A stretch of DNA of 24,071 nt from NCBI GenBank assembly GCA_016987375.1, contig PJRA01000323.1, positions 1,724,705 through 1,748,775 on the forward strand, written 5' to 3'. Shown here piece by piece: positions 10,601 to 17,720 of this stretch. This stretch comes from Brachionus koreanus (Eukaryota > Rotifera > Eurotatoria > Ploima > Brachionidae). Positions within the stretch are counted from its first letter, which is position 1; each line of letters begins with the position of its first letter. The notes under the pieces were generated by a model. That model saw only the letters and a program-made list of their open reading frames with translations. It was not told where the DNA came from and did not search any database. Position numbers and translations under genes: made by a program.

Positions 10601-10727
10601 TTAGAAAAAAAGGCTTTACTTGTTCGCCGCTTAGCAATTTTCCGTTCAATGGATTCAATTGAGAGAAGGTCGCATTGTGTTTGCTACGATCATCGGCTGT
10701 TATTTTCCATGTTTCTGGATTGTCCAT
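1248..10727 (-). CDS. ITSN: Intersectin (Dap160-type): endocytic scaffold with 2 EH and 4 SH3 domains
   Basis: Intersectins scaffold clathrin-mediated endocytosis and synaptic vesicle recycling, binding NPF proteins through EH domains and dynamin/synaptojanin-type PxxP ligands through SH3 domains. The model joins 10727-10069, 9835-9677, 7093-5847, 3634-3161, 3111-2897, 2845-2742, 2686-2588, 2529-2510, 2458-2109, 2059-1970, 1825-1672 and 1606-1248. All phases agree and give about 1309 residues. Order: EH1 (about 7-95), EH2 (about 230-305), coiled coil (about 355-640), DPF linker (690-846), and SH3 domains near 895, 994, 1067 and 1249. There is no DH-PH-C2 tail, so it matches the short form. 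Four SH3 domains match the fly protein rather than the five of vertebrates. The start at 10727 has a good context (AAAAATGG); an in-frame ATG at 10796 would add 23 residues. The weakest junctions are the exon 3/4 boundary and the acceptor of exon 6. Confidence 0.92.
1672..1825 (-). CDS. ITSN: Intersectin exon 10: linker with proline cluster
   Basis: Acceptor TAAAAG|GCT, donor TCAA|GTAAAG. It encodes a polar linker with a SQSPPPPQAQ stretch, which could itself be an SH3 ligand (inference). Confidence 0.8.
1970..2059 (-). CDS. ITSN: Intersectin exon 9: end of SH3-3
   Basis: Acceptor CGAAG|GAC, donor CCG|GTAATT; exactly 90 nt. It encodes RGWFPITAATPLL, completing the GWFPxxY-like end of SH3-3 with the final Tyr replaced by Ala. 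A short PPVYSP tail follows. Confidence 0.82.
2109..2458 (-). CDS. ITSN: Intersectin exon 8: SH3-2 and most of SH3-3
   Basis: SH3-2 (about residues 994-1054) shows VYAYISNEPGDLNF, DWLTGQ and GIFPANFV. SH3-3 begins with AIEPYVAQNSGELTLD at about 1070 and continues to KWSFGEIY. Donor TAT|GTAAAT, phase 0. Confidence 0.88.
2510..2529 (-). CDS. ITSN: Predicted 20-nt microexon of intersectin
   Basis: Exon 7 ends in phase 2 while exon 8 can only be entered in phase 1, because its only acceptor is AAAG|AT. A 20-nt piece flanked by TTTTAAG and GTATTT fixes the phase exactly. It encodes LVTDIK plus shared codons and leaves introns of 58 and 51 bp, the size usual in this gene. The only alternative seen is a poor GTCCTG donor inside exon 7. 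Confidence 0.6.
2588..2686 (-). CDS. ITSN: Intersectin exon 7: SH3-1/SH3-2 linker
   Basis: Acceptor TTTTGCCAG|AGC, donor GATAA|GTACGA, introns of 55 and 58 bp. It encodes a polar linker of about 33 residues (QEENFSHAAQQVFPN and onward) with no recognisable domain. Confidence 0.75.
2742..2845 (-). CDS. ITSN: Intersectin exon 6: second half of SH3-1
   Basis: Encodes GWMFGELNGKSGVFPASF, the n-Src/distal part of the SH3 fold, with W, G and the FPxxF (usual FPxxY) end. Acceptor ATAAG|GTTGAT gives a 51-bp intron. An alternative acceptor TTTAG|TCA at 2863 would add six residues in frame but leave a 33-bp intron. Confidence 0.8.
2897..3111 (-). CDS. ITSN: Intersectin exon 5: linker and first half of SH3-1
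   Basis: Acceptor TTTATTTAG|AT. It carries an Asn/Ser/Thr linker and then the SH3 opening KFKALYSFEASRDDELTITE, with the ALYxF and acidic RT-loop features. Donor AAT|GTATAA, phase 0. Confidence 0.85.
3161..3634 (-). CDS. ITSN: Intersectin exon 4: DPF/W-rich AP-2-binding-type linker
   Basis: A disordered, acidic linker with three DPF motifs (about residues 714, 754 and 768), FxD/FGF repeats and several W motifs (DWSSAF, NWATNL, DWAAF). DPF motifs are classical ligands of the AP-2 alpha-adaptin ear and are typical of Eps15 and epsin. The acceptor CTAG|AT at 3635-3638 keeps phase with exon 3. The frame is also open to 3668, behind TAG|CAT, but that start is out of phase unless another small exon lies in between. 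Donor G|GTTTTT is weak but gives the right phase. Confidence 0.75.
3635..5846 (-). other. Intersectin intron 3 (2.2 kb)
   Basis: Extremely AT-rich, with long A and T runs. No SH3 or other intersectin-like coding could be read in it. The only less AT-rich patch is near 5265-5425, described separately. If exon 4 starts at 3668 instead of 3634, a small exon of length 3n+2 must lie somewhere here; I could not locate one. Confidence 0.6.
5338..5424 (+). pseudogene. Small ORF with AT-hook-like motif in a GC-richer patch, possible transposon relic
   Basis: An ATG at 5338 opens a 28-codon frame ending in TGA at 5422-5424, with the basic motif NRPKAGRKPKAGPCL. Such Arg-Pro-Lys/Gly strings resemble AT-hooks that often occur near transposase or integrase domains. 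The frame remains open a little upstream. It lies antisense inside an intersectin intron and is surrounded by very AT-rich DNA. This is a resemblance only. Confidence 0.2.
5847..7093 (-). CDS. ITSN: Intersectin exon 3: EH2 EF-hand and long coiled coil
   Basis: It begins with the EH2 EF loop (DYDKDGKLSYEE, about residues 277-288). A Ser-rich linker follows, then the intersectin signature SFEDKRRENYDRGN at about 353-366, and a Glu/Arg/Lys-rich coiled coil of nearly 290 residues. The coiled coil starts highly charged (EREEKERLEAERR-type) and becomes regular heptads. In other intersectins this segment mediates dimerisation and Eps15 binding. Donor AAAA|GTAAGT, phase 1. Confidence 0.92.
7661..7815. 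repeat. GC-richer island bounded by a 23-bp direct repeat
   Basis: GTTCCTCAGTATGGGTAYTG recurs at 7667-7689 and 7791-7813 with one difference in 23 bases, 124 bp apart. On the minus strand the island has an open frame of about 60 codons containing STTGRARINKTLINLL. I do not recognise the protein. The base composition differs sharply from the surrounding intron, which suggests an inserted element. Confidence 0.45.
7816..9081. repeat. Collinear direct repeats: three blocks contiguous at 7816-7891 and dispersed at 8349-9081
   Basis: Block 1 (29 bp, identical): 7816-7844 and 8349-8377. Block 2 (16 bp, identical): 7845-7860 and 8499-8514. Block 3 (26 bp, identical): 7866-7891 and 9056-9081. The blocks are almost adjacent in the first set and spread over 730 bp in the second, in the same order and orientation. 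Confidence 0.75.
8045..8281 (+). pseudogene. FLYWCH/MULE-like zinc-finger fragment, stop-interrupted
   Basis: One frame from 8045 to a TGA at 8279-8281 reads NDEWLKENTTWLYKRPYE, an in-frame TAG, YRCNKIKTKDPQCNSA, an in-frame TAA, FLYNSHNQAVI, then TTNEHNHDE. The order (aromatic-Arg-Cys, a second Cys, FLY, then HNH) is that of the C2H2-type FLYWCH/WRKY-GCM1 fold found at the N-terminus of MULE-type transposases. Two stop codons and no transposase downstream show it is a relic. It is antisense to intersectin. Confidence 0.5.
9677..9835 (-). CDS. ITSN: Intersectin exon 2: first half of EH2
   Basis: Acceptor AATAG|ACC, donor TTTG|GTAAGT. It encodes the first helices of EH2 (KYGQIFQSNDTASTGFLTG, then QAKNILMQSGL). 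The Trp codon that precedes the EF loop is split across this intron. Confidence 0.9.
9836..10068 (-). other. Intersectin intron 1 (233 bp)
   Basis: Starts GTAAGC and ends TTTTTAAAAAAAAATAG on the minus strand, splitting a Leu codon in phase 2. Nothing else is recognised in it. Confidence 0.75.
10069..10727 (-). CDS. ITSN: Intersectin exon 1: start codon and EH1
   Basis: Encodes EH1. The EF-hand loop DLNKDGSLDQKE falls at about residues 59-70, with acidic and polar ligands in the calcium-coordinating positions, followed by FSIACFLIKK. A long Ser/Thr/Pro/Asn-rich linker follows, low in charge, like the EH1-EH2 linker of other intersectins. The donor is CT|GTAAGC (phase 2). Confidence 0.92.
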
Positions 10728-10781
10728 TTTTCCTATGCTATGTGACAGATCAATCAGTTTGATGCTAATCAAGTTTGTGAT

Positions 10782-10790
10782 TTTATATAA
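10782..10790 (-). promoter_or_regulatory. Possible TATA-like element upstream of intersectin
   Basis: TTATATAAAA is read on the minus strand about 55 bases upstream of the preferred ATG at 10727. In sequence this AT-rich, such a match is weak evidence. If it is the real TATA box, the in-frame ATG at 10796 would be untranscribed. Confidence 0.15.
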
Positions 10791-11163
10791 TTGCAATCAA
10801 ATAAGAGTTAGAAAGCAATCAGAATAAGAGAAAACAAAATGCAAAATTTAAATACATAATTTATTAAAGTATTTGAATCTAGTCTCAAAAATAGAAAATT
10901 TTAATAGAGTCTATGATGAATATTTCAAAATTTATTATGTAATTAAGTTTTGTTACTAGTCAAAATTTTAAAAAGGTATTTTTGGAAATTTATCTATTCT
11001 TGTGAAAAAAAAAAATTTAAAAAAGAAATCTCTAGTAGACTTTTTGTGCTAAATTATCTAATATTATTTGTTTACATATGTATAATCGACATAAAAAACG
11101 ATTTTACTAAAAAATTCTAATAATTTATTATTAAAATTATATATTTATAACTATAAAATCAAT

Positions 11164-11229
11164 AGTTTAACTTCTAAACCTCAAGGACAAGATAAAAACT
11201 TGTTTAGCTTAAATCTATCATGAATTTTT
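11164..11229 (+). repeat. Dispersed repeat type 2, copy A
   Basis: This 66-bp stretch, beginning AGTTTAACTTCTAAACCTC, matches 13235-13300 at 61 of 66 positions in the same orientation. No terminal repeats or coding are recognised. Confidence 0.7.
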
Positions 11230-11946
11230 AAAATTTTATCCGGGCGGAAATGTTTCAATTTTCATTTTTTTAAGATCCAAAATAAAAAATTTAAATGAAA
11301 ATCAATCGGAAATAAAATGTTTATTTTAAATAAATTTTATTTAAGCATTCATTACCCTAAGTTAAAAGCCCCTCAAAATAATCTTAAAGAGATCTTCAAA
11401 ATAATGAATAAAAAAGTTTTTAGATTACAATGCTACAAAAAAATATTTTATTAGACTAAAATTTTCAAAAAGCTAGGTAGATGTAACTTGGCACAGGTAT
11501 ATTCTAGTTATATAATCAGGACACAAATAATTTTGAATAAAAAAAAGTTTAGAAAAAAAAACAATTCTTTTTTTTTGTATAAAGATCAAAAAAATTATCA
11601 CTTGTACCAAAACATTTCGACTAGACATACAAATTTTAAATGACCTTTAATATTAATCAAATTAAAAAGTTGCTGTCTTTCTCAAAAATTACAATTTTGA
11701 CACAAAATTTTTTTATTTAAAAAAAAAAAGAATATTTAATCAACGAAATTTATTTCTTTTTAAAAATTTATTAAAAAAAAAACAATTTAAAAAATTTAAA
11801 AAAAACACACAATAGGGTGCTATTGCGCCTTGATAGCTATGTTAATGCTTTAGATAAACAGAAAGTTATTTGTTTATTTGAATAGGATCATTAAATAGAC
11901 AAAGATTAAGTTTCAAACGATAGAGAAGACGTTCAAACTATTTATT

Positions 11947-11966
11947 TTATCTCTCTAGAGAGATAA
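11947..11966. repeat. 20-bp perfect palindrome
   Basis: TTATCTCTCTAGAGAGATAA equals its own reverse complement. It contains a CTCTCTAGAGAG core, unlike the surrounding A/T runs. Function unknown. Confidence 0.7.
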
Positions 11967-12580
11967 GTCTAAAATTAAATAACACAATAAATTAAAACTT
12001 ATCTTTTTATTATTGTTTATCAAACACGGCTTATGATATTTTCAAAGTTAAGTCCAGTTGTTTGTTTGCCCTAAAAAAATAATCTCAGAATACTATTAGC
12101 TTAATTAATTAATTATTTTATTGCATGCCTGCCTTTTCATTTTAAAATGTCGAAAATTTTAATAAAAAGCGTCAAATTATTTATCGTGGCATGAAAACTA
12201 TTTCAATTATGCCTCACTATTTGCTGATAGTTAACATGAAAATATGCATAATTTTTTGTGTTAATTTTGAGTGTCAAAATTAATAAATTTTCTTATATTA
12301 AATTTCTTAAAATTATCAAAATAAAATTCATGTTAATCGAAGAAAAAAATTCATCTTTTATAGTTTAAATTAAAGAAAAAATTACTCAATTACGTAATAA
12401 ATCTAATAAAATTTACATGTCATTTTGTTTTTATAAATTTATAATTAAATATACAAGTAAAATGTCTCATAAATTTAAAATCAACCATTGCATAGATAAC
12501 TAAGTTTTAAAGTATATTTACCAAAAAGTTTGTTTATAGCTTCAGATTAATGAAAACTAAAGATTAAAGATTTAATTTAA

Positions 12581-12723
12581 ATTTTTCAATGTTAAATTTT
12601 TCTAATTAGTCAAAACTGCTATTTTATTTTTTTTAAAGTATTTAACTTTTTTTTTAAAATATAAATAAATGAAGTGTTCAGTCTATTAGACAATGGCACT
12701 AGCCTGTTGACTAGCCTTGAAAT
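12581..12723 (+). repeat. Dispersed repeat type 1, copy A (possible LINE 3' end)
   Basis: About 142 bp matching 22144-22284 at roughly 85 percent by eye, with small indels. Both copies end in a conserved block with AATAAATGAAGTGTT, GTCTATTAGACAA, CCTGTTGAYTAGCCTTGAAAT. The block contains a GTCTA/TAGAC inverted repeat, and in the other copy a CAAGG/CCTTG pair. The end CCTTGAAATAATTATTA resembles the AAT-rich tail of the LINE remnant near 780, so a 5'-truncated LINE 3' end is plausible. Confidence 0.6.
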
Positions 12724-13234
12724 AATTATTACAATGGTATCATCCAGATCTGATACAATAAATATTAATAGCACATAGAATGCAATCAAAGGTATAATCC
12801 AGGCACTAATGAGAGAAAATTAAAAGATCTCTTAATTTTCTTTAAAATTGCACAAAATCAACAAATTTTGTAATTAAAAACTCAACTACCTGATATTTAT
12901 ATTAAAAGATAATCGAAGTTTAGAAATCATCTTAATTCGTTTTTTAAAAGTCAAGTCAAAAGACATGACTAGACTTTTACTTGATGACTTTTGAAGAACT
13001 TTGATTGAGAGAACTACAATAATTATATTTAAAAATGTTTTGAATAAAAAAAATCATGATAGTGTATATTTGGGTAAAATATTAATCAAATATTTTTGAC
13101 ACCATAATGCAGAGAAAACTAAAAAAAAATTATTTTTTTCAAAATTTTGAGATCTAAAATTTAAAAATGGCTCCAAAAAAACTCAACATGTCATCTAGTT
13201 ATTATATTATATATTTTTAATTTTTAAATTCAAA

Positions 13235-13300
13235 AGTTTAACTTCTAAATCTCAAGAACAAGATAAAAACTTGTCTAGCTTAAATTTATCATGAATTATT
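13235..13300 (+). repeat. Dispersed repeat type 2, copy B
   Basis: Partner of 11164-11229, about 2 kb away in the same orientation, with five substitutions in 66 bases and no gaps. It lies in the same gene-poor interval. Confidence 0.7.
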
Positions 13301-13643
13301 AAATTTTGAAATTAAACCTAACACACTTCATACTTAAATAATACAATGTGGCTGAATTGTTAACTATTAACACCAAGTTTACAAAATGGGAAGTCTATTT
13401 TACACTAAAAATATTCCAAATAAGTAATATGAATTCCAAAATAATTTTTTTTTTGATTCTTATCCCATTTTTATAAGTGTAAATTGCAATTTATAAATAA
13501 TTTGTTAGCAAAAAGTAAAATTTATTAAAATTTTTATAGTCCCTTATACAAAGTAAATAACAATATATTTTTTTGTTAAATATAAATTTAATGAGTCAAA
13601 AAGTCATTTCATATTTTAATAACTCCAAAACCTTGCGTCCTTC

Positions 13644-14694
13644 TTAATCAGATTGGTTAATTGGTGCATTAAAATCTTAAAAAGAAAAAAATTACTCTAT
13701 ATGTTCAAAAATTTATTAGATAAAAAGATAATTTTTAGTTTAAATAAAAATAACAATATAGTCTAATTAATGCAAAAATTAGATCCTTTTCTCTAATGCC
13801 AAAAGACTTACTGCTTTGATTACCAATTGGTCTGGGTGAATAGTTTCTAATAATTTGGTTTATTACATCCAAATCAGGACAGTTTGTTATCATTGATTGA
13901 GGAGATATGTGTCCATTTTGGTTTCTCGTTGACGCCTCTTTCTGGATCGATTGAATTTTTGCATGTAAATCTTGGAGCATTTTAATAAATTGGTGTCTTT
14001 CAAACGCTTGATTTTCTCTTTGATCATCGACAATCTTAGAGAATTTTTCTCTTTGATCATCGACAATCTTAGAGAATTTTTCTCTCTGGTCTTCGAGCAT
14101 TTTAATAAATTGCTGTCTTTCAAACGATTGATTTTCTCTCTGGTCGTCGAGCATTTTAATAAATTGGTGTCTTTCAAACGCTTGATTTTCTCTTTGATCA
14201 TCGACAATCTTAGAGAATTTTTCTCTTTGATCATCGACAATCTTAGAGAATTTTTCTCTTTGATCATCGACAATCTTAGAGAATTTTTCTCTCTGGTCTT
14301 CGAGCATTTTAATAAATTGCTGCCTTTCAAACGATTGATTTTCTCTCTGGTCGTCGAGCATTTTAATAAATTGGTCTTTCTCAAACGCTTGATTTTCTCT
14401 TTGATCGTCGACATTCTTGACAAAAAAGTGTCCCTCGAGAGCTTTATGATCTGGCTTCTCATTGGGTTGAATGTTTTTTTGATTATTTGGCAGAAGATGG
14501 TCTGTGACAATTTGACCAAACTGATTCTCAAGAGAAGTACACTGCTCGACTTTGTCGTTGATTGTATTTATTTTACTCCCTGTCTCCTTGAGTAGCATCT
14601 TAGCCTGCTGCTGTTTCTTTATCCATTTCTTATTGCTACTATTTTTCGGGCTCGGAGTTGTTATGATATTTTGTAGGGTTCTGGATTTTTTCAT
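13644..14694 (-). CDS. Unrecognised helical protein with interleaved 11- and 18-residue repeats
   Basis: Two exons, 14694-13812 and 13675-13644, give about 304 residues. The donor AGCA|GTAAGT and an acceptor after TTTTTTCTTTTTAAG agree in phase (136-bp intron). Reading through the donor would instead give 319 residues ending near 13735. The basic N-terminus (about 1-90) has many Lys and Gln. Residues 97-241 are repeats, all starting DQRE: 18-mers (A type DQRENQAFERHQFIKMLD, B type DQRENQSFERQQFIKMLE) and 11-mers DQREKFSKIVD, in the order A B 11x3 A B 11x2 A. Both lengths fit whole helical turns, so a continuous helix or coiled coil is expected. The C-terminal part (about 250-304) is polar with NQ-rich pieces. 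There is no signal peptide, transmembrane segment or known domain. The function is unknown to me. Confidence 0.75.
13972..14406 (-). repeat. Coding tandem array with 33-bp and 54-bp units in a higher-order pattern
   Basis: The 33-bp units encode the 11-mers and the 54-bp units the 18-mers. The compound unit A+B+11-mers occurs as 207 bp (three 11-mers) and 174 bp (two 11-mers), then a lone A unit. Neighbouring 33-bp units are nearly identical, which points to recent unequal exchange or slippage. Because every unit length is a multiple of three, other frames also stay open across the array. Confidence 0.9.
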
Positions 14695-15289
14695 TTTTTT
14701 TAACTCGATGAATACGATGAAGATGATGATCAGTACTTATAATTTTTTTCATCCCATTTAGTTACTATTTAAAAAGGATATTATTGAAAATTATAATTTG
14801 ATTTCAAAATTGACTCAAAAATAGTCTCATAGTCAATAGTCAAGACTCAAAAATAGTCTCATAAGTTAAAATCGATTTTGGTCATCAAAGAAATTAAATT
14901 TTTTAGAAAAAAAAATTTTTTTTCTGCTTTTTTACACCAGCTTTATTTTGTTTAAAAATTGAAAAGTACTAGATATGAATGTTCGACAGTTTATTTTTTT
15001 ATCTGTCTCGAACATTTTATTTACTAGACAAAATATTATTTAAGTTATATCTCTCGAAAAAGTTATTTTTTGTATAAAAATTTACTTTAAACTAATAGAT
15101 CATTTAGAAATTTTTTGAATAAATAAATTTTTGTTAAAAATATTATGACTAAATTGGTAAATATAAATTTAGATATAAAAAAATTATAATTTATTTTTAA
15201 ACATTCCAATAAAAACTTTTTCATGCGAACTCTTAGATTTTTTTAATTTAAAGCATTCAAGCTGAAAACATTTTTCATTTTTTTCTATA
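14695..15289. promoter_or_regulatory. Divergent intergenic spacer between the repeat-protein gene and BPNT2
   Basis: The two flanking genes point away from each other, so these 595 bp should hold both promoters and both 5' UTRs. I see no convincing core promoter motif. A 20-bp sequence, GACTCAAAAATAGTCTCATA, occurs twice (14812-14831 and 14844-14863) with a 32-bp period. Confidence 0.5.
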
Positions 15290-16355
15290 ATGAAGTCGAA
15301 TTCAAATTTTTTTATGAAAGTTAAAAGTAAATATTTGCTCAGTTTATTCTTTCTTTTTGCAATTACTTGGTCATCGGTCAAATTTTTTGTATTTAACGTT
15401 GGACACAATGACCGTACCGATCAGGAGCGCTTATTCAAAAAGCAGATAGATGACGGGAAAATCAATCTGAATGAATTATTCTACTTTGGAGAATGTTTGT
15501 TAAAAGAAGCTGGAAAAAAAATTGTTCAAATAAGAAAAATGTCAGATTTTAAAGTTAATCATAAAGAAAAAGATAACAGTGTGGTGACAAAAGCTGATTT
15601 TGAATCTCATACAATTTTAACCCAAACACTTAGGCATAAATTTCCAAGTTTGAACATAAATTCTGAAGAAAATGACTTAGATAATTCAAAATTTGATCTA
15701 AAATTTTACATGTCAAAATGTGACAACTACAAGCCTAAGTCAAATGATTTGATTAAAACAAGTCTTGAAATAAATGTGTGGATTGATCCATTAGATGCCA
15801 CTCAAGAATACTCGGAAAATTTAGTTGAATATGTTACTGTTATGTTTTGTATTGCCCAAATCGGAATACCTAAGGCTGGTATAATTCACAATCCTTTTTT
15901 AAATAGAACAGGTACCGCTTTAATCATTTTAATTTTGAATTTAGATTTTATCTATTTATTTATTAGTTAGCTCATTTTTTGAAAGTCCAAAGAATACTGT
16001 GGTAAAGCCGAAAAATCGAAATAAAATAATTGTTTCGAGATCACATGCCGATAAAGTTAAAGAAATAATCGGCGATAAAATAAAAAATGCAGAAATAATA
16101 CCAGCTGGAGGGTCAGGATTTAAGACTCTTAATTTGCTGGATAACAAAGCTGATCTGTATTTGCATTCGTCTAAAATTTACAAATGGGATTTGTGCGCAC
16201 CAAATGCAATTTTGAACAACTTGGGGGGTAAACTCACTCAAAGAAATGGAAAACCAATTGATTACTCAAACGCAGAAGAAAAAACAAAGTCCGTTGACGG
16301 TATAATAGCTTCAATGCATTTTTATGATTATTTTTATGAAATTTTTAAAATTTAA
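15290..16355 (+). CDS. BPNT2: Golgi-resident PAP phosphatase (BPNT2/IMPAD1 family)
   Basis: This inositol-monophosphatase-fold enzyme hydrolyses 3'-phosphoadenosine 5'-phosphate (PAP), the by-product of sulfotransferases in the Golgi lumen. Exons 15290-15911 and 15967-16355 (55-bp intron, G|GTACCG to TTATTAG|TT) give 336 residues, near the 359 of human. A signal-anchor segment at about 14-35 (KYLLSLFFLFAITW) fits a type II membrane protein. Catalytic features: DNSVVTKAD (about 95-103), NSEE (124-127), the metal-binding motif WIDPLDATQEY (164-174), the PAGG block near 253, and KWDLCAPNAIL (280-290), whose Asp is the last metal ligand. The start is the first ATG of the frame; Met9 is an alternative. 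All key residues are present, so it should be active. Confidence 0.93.
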
Positions 16356-16440
16356 ATTTTTATAATCAAACTAAAATCATTTGATTATTTCTTTTTTGTT
16401 TTTAAAAGAATATAAATTTAAAAAATAATTGATAATTAAT

Positions 16441-16825
16441 TTAAATTAATTTTTTTTTATTTGTTAAAATTTTCTCATTAATGCTAGAAAAAAATATTGT
16501 TTTTGACAAAAATTTGAGAAGTTGAGTCAAGTTATGATAAAAATTAGTCAGTAGTTCCTGCTGCTGCTTTTTTTTTAGCTTATAGAATAAATATAAATGG
16601 CACAATTGATGAGATTCACCATTGTTTACAGTAATATATCTGTGAATTACTTTATATATACAATTAATATTGACAGATTTGTAGGCTTCCGCAGTAGTTA
16701 TAAAAGTTATAAAATTTTTTAATAATTTTATTGGAAATTTTGTATTCAAATTTCATATTACCTACTTTTGATATGTAGCTCTTCTTCTTTGTCTTATTTG
16801 GTCAATTTGTCTTTCTCTAGTATCC
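16441..16825 (-). CDS. Possible minus-strand two-exon fragment, unassigned
   Basis: A 60-nt segment (16825-16766) reads DTRERQIDQIRQRRRATYQ between a TTTTTCAAG acceptor-like site and an AA|GTAGGT donor-like site. A TTCACAG|A acceptor at 16639 restores the same frame. That exon runs 66 codons to a TAA at 16441-16443, with NNGESHQLCHLYLFYKL and a KKKQQQ run. Phases match and the intron would be 126 bp. No start exon is visible and the tail is compositionally bland, so it may be chance. Confidence 0.2.
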
Positions 16826-17617
16826 CTTGAAAAACATTGTTACTTTAAACCTAACCAAATATTCTTATAAAGTTAATATTCTTAATAATTTCTTATAAAG
16901 TTATAACCAAATATTTAAAATTATTTTAATTAAATCTCAGGAATTTCGAAAATTTAAAAAAAAACTTAAACCGGCAAATAACCAAAGAATCTTGAAAAAA
17001 TATATTTTTAGACAAAAAATCTGAAAATATTTGATCTTTAATTTAAAAAAAATTAAGCTTAGAACCTTTTAATACAATATGTATATTTTGGTAAAAATGA
17101 AAAATAGTTCTGATTTTGAACAAATTTATGAACAAATTTATTTCTAAAATATTTTTGATTTTTTTAATTTCTTGAATTTAGGTTTTTTTTAATTTGATAA
17201 TATCTCGATGAAAATTACTTTCATTAAAACAAATGATTATTAAATTAAATTTTTTTTATCTTCAGTTCCGTTAAAGTTATACAATTTAAACTTGTAAGCG
17301 GTGTAAATTTAAAAATTAATTTACAGCGCGTTGTTTTTAATAAAAATTAATTTTAATTTTTTTATATTTAAAAAGTTTCTGTTAAAAACTTTAAAATGGT
17401 GACATAATTTTTTTCTTCATTATTTTATATAAATACATACTCATAAAAATTCAAAATATGGAACATTTTTTTAACCTTATTCAAGTAGATGACCAAAAAA
17501 TTAATATTTAGTTATCATTTTGATCTTTTAGAATACAATTAAATGAAGATAATGTTAAACTTGAATTTATTATGATTAAGCCATTTTTTAATGTATAATT
17601 TTATTCATATTTCTGTC

Positions 17618-17716
17618 TTTAAACACGTAGAAAAAATCTTAAAAGGTAAAACTTCATTTGAATATGCTGATACACAATTGAGTAGCATAAGAAGCAGTAT
17701 AGAATCTCCAATGTAA
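17618..17716 (+). CDS. Short coding-like frame just upstream of the metallophosphoesterase
   Basis: An open frame ending in TAA at 17714-17716 reads KGKTSFEYADTQLSSIRSS and onward. It is well balanced for codons in a region that is otherwise mostly A and T. There is no ATG near its start; an acceptor-like CACGTAG lies inside it at 17624-17630. It could be a last exon, a transposon scrap, or the upstream leader of the next gene. It is not in frame with the ATG at 17721. Confidence 0.2.
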   Translation, partial: FKHVEKILKGKTSFEYADTQLSSIRSSIESPM

Positions 17717-17720
17717 TAAT

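Larger units (their letters stand above)
10791..13643. other. Gene-poor interval between intersectin and the repeat-protein gene
   Basis: About 2.9 kb of AT-rich DNA with no supported coding region. It holds one copy each of two dispersed repeats (11164-11229 and 12581-12723), a 20-bp perfect palindrome at 11947-11966, and a GTATCA/TGATAC hairpin at 12737-12756. An ATTAAA-type polyadenylation signal for the neighbouring minus-strand gene may lie at 13587-13592. Confidence 0.6.
16356..17720. other. Interval between BPNT2 and the metallophosphoesterase gene
   Basis: Six bases after the BPNT2 stop, ATAATCAAA (16362-16370) and TTTGATTAT (16380-16388) form a perfect 9-bp hairpin in the 3' UTR. 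A possible minus-strand exon pair lies at 16441-16825 and a coding-like frame at 17618-17716, both listed separately. The rest is AT-rich with nothing recognised. Confidence 0.5.

Noticed and set aside
1248..10727. Assignment of the gene as Eps15 because of the DPF motifs
   Set aside because: Eps15 has three EH domains and no SH3; the SFEDKRREN signature, two EH and four SH3 domains fit intersectin.
13890..14595. Long open frames of 207 codons (plus) and 213 codons (minus, other frame) over the repeat array
   Set aside because: All repeat units are multiples of three, so any frame without a stop in one unit stays open through the whole array. The frame with DQRE units has the best start, splice sites and coding look.
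15184..15408. A 74-codon minus-strand frame overlapping the BPNT2 start
   Set aside because: No motif, and it lies antisense to the signal-anchor region of a well-supported gene.
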